NCBI GenBank assembly: GCA_028564705.1
Contig: JAPXFQ010000127.1
Location: 1,116,001 to 1,180,000 of the forward strand
Origin: Apricaphanius iberus
Taxonomy: Eukaryota > Chordata > Actinopteri > Cyprinodontiformes > Aphaniidae
DNA: 64,000 nucleotides
Reading direction: 5' to 3'
Shown here: positions 36,701-64,000 of the stretch, in pieces
How the letters are laid out: each line of letters begins with the position of its first letter
Numbering within the stretch: the stretch's first letter is position 1
Position numbers and translations under genes: made by a program
Notes under the pieces: model-generated
What the model was told of the DNA's origin: nothing
Database searches by the model: none
What the model saw: only the letters and a program-made list of their open reading frames with translations

Positions 36701-38005
36701 ATTCGGCAGAGCAGTCGCCCAGCCGGGTCTGGGGGATCCTGAGGCACGCCCGAGACGTACGCCTCTGAGGGCACCAGCCTTTCTCTGAGCACCTTCAGCT
36801 TGATGCAGCTCCCAGCATTCCTGAGGGCAGCGACTGCTTCGTGGTGGGTCGCACCCTGCATACTGAGACTGTTGACCTGGAAGGGCAGAGGTCAAGTTAG
36901 AAATTGTTGTGACAGGGGATGGAAGCAGGAGGTGATCTCAGGAGAAATGACTGGAAGTAACATGTCTGGGGATTTATTCTTTCTCTCTATTTCTCAATCA
37001 CATTGTGCTCCCCTTGTTTCTGAGGGAAGTCAGAGCTTAGAATCAGCTGTTGGTTATATAATGCCCCCCACTGGTGAGAAGCGATAAACCAAAGGGTTTG
37101 TAACACTGCAGCATCTTCATGCAAGATTTTACAAGGGAATCAAGTATAGCAAAAAAAAAAAGCAGAAGAAAATTGTCCCCTTCCTACCTCAAGCAATCTG
37201 TCTCCAACATGGATCCCAGCCTTTTCAGATGGCCCCCCTTGAGCTACTCTGGAAATAAATATGCCCTGAGGAAGAAAAGCAAACTTATTAGCCAGGATAA
37301 AGACTGTAATAACAATATATTTAAAATTCAGTCCATTCATTGATGCTTTTAAGACAGTTATTGGATTCTAGAAGTGGCTGCTTCAAATCATCCTCATTCA
37401 GAGAGCCAAAAAGCTGCTGAGTGAAAGACTGATGACCAATGTTGCAATAGATTGGGCAACATTTGCTCTCTTTCTCCAGCACTCACCTCATCTTGATCCT
37501 TGTAAGGCAGAGAACCTTTTCCACCAGCTATGCTGATCCCCAAACGACCACTTTGGCCAGATACTTTGATCTGCAACTGAGGAGAAACACTTTCATCACT
37601 AATAAATCTTGGATTATGTGTACTTCTGCACTGATAAGAGCAGCTCAGTATAACCAAAAACAGTTAAAAGTGGATGGTGAACACATTCGAAAACGCTCCT
37701 GAATTAGTTATAGCAATGCCAGAGGAATATTTTTGACATTTATGTGAGACACCGTGTGAATTTACTCTTAATGGGACTTGAGAGGTGGATGATTCTGAGG
37801 GAAGACTTTTCTCGCTCACTGGAGAAGATCTCAGGAAGCCTGTGACTGATGGCGTCTTTATCTTGCAGACAGGGTCTCCATGGAGATCAGACCCTGCATT
37901 GAGAGCTCTGAGATGTGAAAAATTCTTTCCCTCTTGTGTTTCACCTCTCTGATGTTGAAATAGACCTGGTCCAGCTTCCCTTGCCAAAAGAGGACCTGCA
38001 CAGCT
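33760..38005 (-). CDS. Scribble-type PDZ1 exons downstream of lrrc1 (alternative lrrc1 C-terminus or separate small gene)
   Basis: Six candidate exons: 38005-37766 (80 codons), 37630-37487 (48), 37265-37188 (26), 36876-36619 (86), 36455-36360 (32), 33852-33760 (30 plus TGA). Each starts after AG, ends before GT and begins and ends in phase 0, giving an open chain of 302 codons. Exons 2-4 encode a whole PDZ domain. It has the carboxylate-binding loop in RLGISIAGGKGS, then GIFISRVAQGG, GDRLLE, VNSLSMQGATHHEAV (helix-B histidine, as in class I PDZ domains) and KVLRERLV. From memory of the family, this is closest to the first PDZ of Scribble, including the intron positions after DE and after LLE. 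The 80-residue linker before it and the tail after it (SEIEAEELKLNSL; THPSTSDEDVELL) are not recognised. No initiator exon was found, so it may be spliced to lrrc1 exons. The PDZ exons are well supported; the first exon and last two rest only on open frame and splice signals. Confidence 0.7.
33960..34660. mobile_element. Tc1-like transposon remnant
   Basis: 33967-34090 (GTCTTGTGAAAATATTTATG; GAGGTTTTCCACATTGTGTC) is the subterminal region of the family. 34200-34500 continues in degraded transposase-like sequence and is interrupted at 34303-34420 by a retroposed fragment. It lies in the intron between the last two PDZ-unit exons. Confidence 0.55.
34303..34420 (-). repeat. 118-bp retroposed fragment with 14-bp target duplication
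   Basis: CTAAATGCCTCCAT occurs at 34289-34302 and again at 34421-34434. The insert (CCGTCCATCCATTTTCTG; GGGCGAGAGGCGGGGTACAC; CAGGTCGCCAGTCCATC) is the 3' piece of a very common teleost retroposon, read on the minus strand with GGAT units at its end. Confidence 0.75.
34780..35565 (+). mobile_element. L2-type LINE, 3' fragment
   Basis: 34829-34960 encodes, in one plus-strand frame, SSLQLLQNSAARVLTKTRRR, then HITLVLKSLHWLHV, the end of an L2-type RT. The untranslated tail follows to AATATAAATAAAGTTTGATT at 35530-35555, typical of these LINEs. The 88- and 74-codon frames here are noncoding. Confidence 0.7.
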
Positions 38006-38149
38006 CTGGTGATAAGAGAGAAACCGGTGCGTTCACTGTGTGCAAGTGAGATACAATGGAATTGATTTACCATAACGTTTTAAATCAGTCTAATTTATTG
38101 GTTTATTTTGATATATTCCAAATACATTGTTTCAATATTTTAAAGTGGT

Positions 38150-39040
38150 CCTGATAAATAATTCTTCCTTCTGAAGGTCTTTCAAAGGTTTTTCTTCTGC
38201 GTACTTTCTGAGTACATTTTGCCAGGTTACAACTACAGACTTCATGTATTTTATTGGAATTAAGTGTAATACAAAGTAGTGACTAGTTAAGAAAATGTCT
38301 AGGCCTGTTATTAATGAAAAGATGCCTTCTTGTTTTCAACTCTTCTTCATTAGTGTTTTGCTCAGATGTATGGCTAATAACTTGTGTTTTATTATATCCA
38401 GTGTTGCTTTTTGTTTATGGCGATAATCCACATTTAGCAATCGTTATCAGTTCACATAACCTGACTGCATCCAGATTCAGCTCAGTTAATTTAACCATGT
38501 TTTATTGACTGATGTCAGGACGGGTCCATTTCCCTCACACTCTTGCTGACTCTAGTCTTTACGCCCTCTGAGTTTGCCACAGGCCATGTAGGAGACGGGG
38601 CAAAACACGTGAAAGAAGGTACGCTGGTCAGATGAGACAAAACCCTAATCATCTTGGAAAACTAATCATAGATGAACACATAGCCCTGGCAGTGAAACAT
38701 GGTGGTGGTGGCAGTAGATATTTTTAAGCAAGGACAGAAAACAAAAAACTGTCAACTTAGTGAATAACATTATCAGAGCTAAGATCAGGACAATGTGAGA
38801 AAACCTGTTTGAAGCTGAAGGCTTCACTTTCCATCATCCAGCGGGACGACACAAAATTTACCGCCAGAACTACTGGAAAAATCCAGATCAAAGGATAGCC
38901 ATGTGTTGGAATGGCAGTTTACAAGCGACTACTTTTTGCTGACAAGTTCAGTTCACATTCAGTTCAATCCAATTATGTGAAAAATTTTGAAAAAGGCTGA
39001 AAGGGGATGAATTCTTTTTAAAAAGGTGTGATCAAATAAC
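38150..39040 (+). mobile_element. degraded Tc1-like transposon
   Basis: 38218-38280 (TTTTGCCAGGTTACAACTAC; CTTCATGTATTTTATTGG) is the subterminal region. 38570-38710 follows the transposase gene in broken frame (CTGGTCAGATGAGACAAAAC; GTGAAACATGGTGGTGGTGG). Many indels; inactive. Confidence 0.65.
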
Positions 39041-39293
39041 TTTGGTTCATGTCTTGATCTGAGGAGTCCATTCAGATCTGAATTGATCATAGTTCAAAAG
39101 AACTTTAATGAGTTTGGCACTGTATGGAAAATCAGACAAAACCAGCCCAAACCTTATTGAAAGACCTTCAGATACCCTGCAGCTAAGGTTCAATTTTTAC
39201 GTTACCCTGAGAGTAACGGTGAAAAAATAAAACAAAGCCTGGTTTTTAAGCAAAAACAGAATCAGAAATTAACATAGCTTCACTGAAACGGAC

Positions 39294-39465
39294 CTCCTCC
39301 GCTGGTCCAGCTTTTTCTTTGCTCCTCTCGATGTCAGAGCAGCGACCGCACGCAACATTTTTGACAGCAAACATCTGAGGTGACCCCTGCAGCCTCTCTC
39401 TGGTCGCGATCCAGCTGAAGTCCGGGACGGCCCAGCTTTGGCAGCCGGTCCTGGGGGGCGGATTA
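39294..39465 (-). other. possible additional coding exon upstream of the PDZ exons
   Basis: A 172-base minus-strand stretch is open, starts after a CAG acceptor and ends at a GT donor in phase 0, matching the phase-0 start of the exon at 38005. It reads NPPPRTGCQSWAVPDF and later ERSKEKAGPAEE. It is more GC-rich than its surroundings. The donor (GTCCGT) is weak, and no homology is recognised. It could instead be a GC-rich noncoding or promoter-proximal stretch. Confidence 0.25.
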
Positions 39466-39999
39466 CTGTGAGGATTTCTACACTCCTACAGATAATCAGA
39501 AGACATCAGCTGTTGCTAAGTACGTGTTCCCAGAAAAGGAACCAACCAATGATGGCGATGGATCTGAGAAAGAAAAGGTCCGTCATCTTGTCCGTTTACA
39601 CTGTCAAGCTGTCAAGGCGTGACACAAAGTGGGAGCATTGTGGCAGTGAAACCCTGCTTGCTTATTCATACGTTGGAGGTTACAAAACAGCCACAGGTTC
39701 AGATTGTAATTGAACACTTCTTTTACCAAAATACATACCTTTGATTAAATCTGAAATGTGAAGAAGGTAACATTGAAAGCATAAACGACGTGCAGCACAT
39801 GCAGGGTGAAGATGCGCTACATCATGCTCAGCCGGTCGGACACAACAGAAAAACAAAAGGATCTGATTAACTACCTCAAAACAAAACTGTTCAAATTTAA
39901 ATTTATCTTAGCATGAGATTATCTTTGGAGAAACCCAATGAGCCATTTATTTTGCTATGCTCAGTTTAAAAAAAAAAGCAGTCTGAAGGAATACCAAAC

Positions 40000-41201
40000 G
40001 TGGATTTAGTGTTGCACTTTTTTATTGATCAGTGGTTTAGAAAGTCTGCAAATCTCAAGGTTTAGAGCCAGTCTGAGATCTGTTCTGTGCAGCTTCATCA
40101 GAGAAAAGATAGAAACAGAAAAGTTAAGAAAAAACAAAAACAAATGAAAAAACCTTTTACTCTGGCTCACTTTCTGCCATCAATTTAAACATGAAAATAA
40201 CAGTTTATCAAGTACCATCAAAAACAGAACGAAAGCAACAATAAGAGGTGCATCCAGGAGGAACCATGTAATTTTTCTTGTGACCTTTATAATAAAAAAT
40301 AAACCCTCAATCTCCCCAAAGCTGTAATGATTCATCTACACAGTACTGTTTAAAAGAAAGCAAAATTTAAAAAGCACAAATTAAACTCTTTTGGCATCTA
40401 TTTAAGAAAAATAAAGCAAAGCGGTGAGGTACAGCACATTTAAATTAAGCAGGATCCTTTCAACTTAATCACACTGCAGATGGCAATTTAAACTTGATGT
40501 GCAGTACTTGAATTTAAATTGTAATAATCTAATAACCATAGATGGACAGTGGATTAAAAAACACATTAGACTCTTTTGTTCATTACCTGGATTTAAGAAA
40601 AAAATATAGATATGTACCAAGTTAGAGCAGGAGAGAAGCTTAAAGTGATTAAGATACTTGCTGTACACTTTTATTTACATCTGAGCTGCCAAAAAGTATA
40701 AAAGTATCAATATTCACAAAAGATTTACAATAATCATTATATCAGTAGGTCCAAAAGCACTCTTGCTTTTGTTTGCCCCAAAATGTAGAAAGACCCAGTG
40801 TTTAAAAAAAAAGATAAAACAAATACATAAAACATTTTGAAAGTTTTATAGTGCAACTACCTAATAAATGTTTAAAGATCACTTTTAAAAAAGTAATTAA
40901 TCTTTAAAATATACTGTTAAAAAAATTGAGCATCTCGTTGCTTCGGATATTTGTTAAAAAGAGGAAGGCACAGCGGCCCAGGTAGACAGTTTATTTATCC
41001 ACAGGACTGGAGTTGGAGGTTTTAGGCTCCTGCATGGTGTGACCAGACGAAGGGTAGGCCAAACTGGGATTTGAAGGAGGGGGAACAAAAAACAAAAAAA
41101 AACAAATGCAACAACAAAATGGGGCTGCAGGGTGGTGCAGGATGATACGACGAGACACAGAAGGATTAAAATAAAGAAGAAAAACACTTCTGAGGTAAAG
41201 G
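40000..41201 (-). other. lrrc1: lrrc1 3' untranslated region (probable)
   Basis: This follows the TGA at 41204-41202. Minus-strand AATAAA hexamers lie at 40995-40990, about 40676-40671 and 40026-40021. The last would give a ~1.2 kb 3' UTR. No open frame or repeat is recognised. The exact cleavage site cannot be told from sequence alone. Confidence 0.5.

Positions 41202-64000
<22,799 letters not shown>

Noticed and set aside
36340..37640. PDZ exons as a processed pseudogene of scrib
   Set aside because: The exons are separated by introns with good splice sites and consistent phases, which a processed copy would lack.

Overview
This window looks like teleost fish nuclear DNA, most likely a ray-finned percomorph; no species can be named from it. 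It is AT-rich and intron-dominated, with vertebrate GT-AG splice sites. It is full of repeat families typical of teleosts: L2, RTE, L1 and Tx1-like LINEs, tRNA-derived SINEs, Tc1-like and hAT-like DNA transposons, and MITEs. Nothing prokaryotic is present.

The one gene recognised with confidence lies on the minus strand. It is lrrc1 (LANO), a leucine-rich-repeat cell-polarity scaffold of the LAP family. Twelve coding exons run from 62613 down to the stop codon at 41202, with reading phases that agree at every junction. They cover about 430 residues. By comparison with the 524-residue human protein, the first ~95 residues lie beyond base 64000. The protein ends in -TTSV, a class I PDZ-binding tail.

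The most interesting observation lies just downstream, at 38005-33760 on the same strand. A chain of six phase-0 exon candidates has good splice sites and no internal stops. Three of them encode a complete Scribble-type first PDZ domain. Mammalian LRRC1 has no PDZ domain. These exons may be a remnant of the Scribble-like architecture that LANO is thought to have lost, kept here as an alternative lrrc1 C-terminus or as a separate small gene. The linker before the PDZ and the two exons after it match nothing I recognise.

Layout. 1-33 kb holds no recognised host gene and is a transposon graveyard. Its contents include a broken RTE LINE (5-7.6 kb), a pair of inverted MITE copies (6.6 and 12.5 kb), a hAT-like element with an 8-bp target duplication enclosing L1 fragments (12-16.8 kb), a Tx1-like LINE inserted in another repeat (22.9-24.3 kb) and an L2-type LINE (24.5-25.4 kb). 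One unexplained 130-codon reading frame with a membrane segment sits at 29.8-30.2 kb. 33.7-39.5 kb carries the PDZ exons among Tc1-like and LINE remnants. 40-62.6 kb is lrrc1; its introns hold an RTE LINE (44.2-46.1 kb), an L2 LINE with a long reverse-transcriptase frame (53.5-56 kb) and several MITEs. The last 1.4 kb is lrrc1 intron with another Tc1-like remnant.
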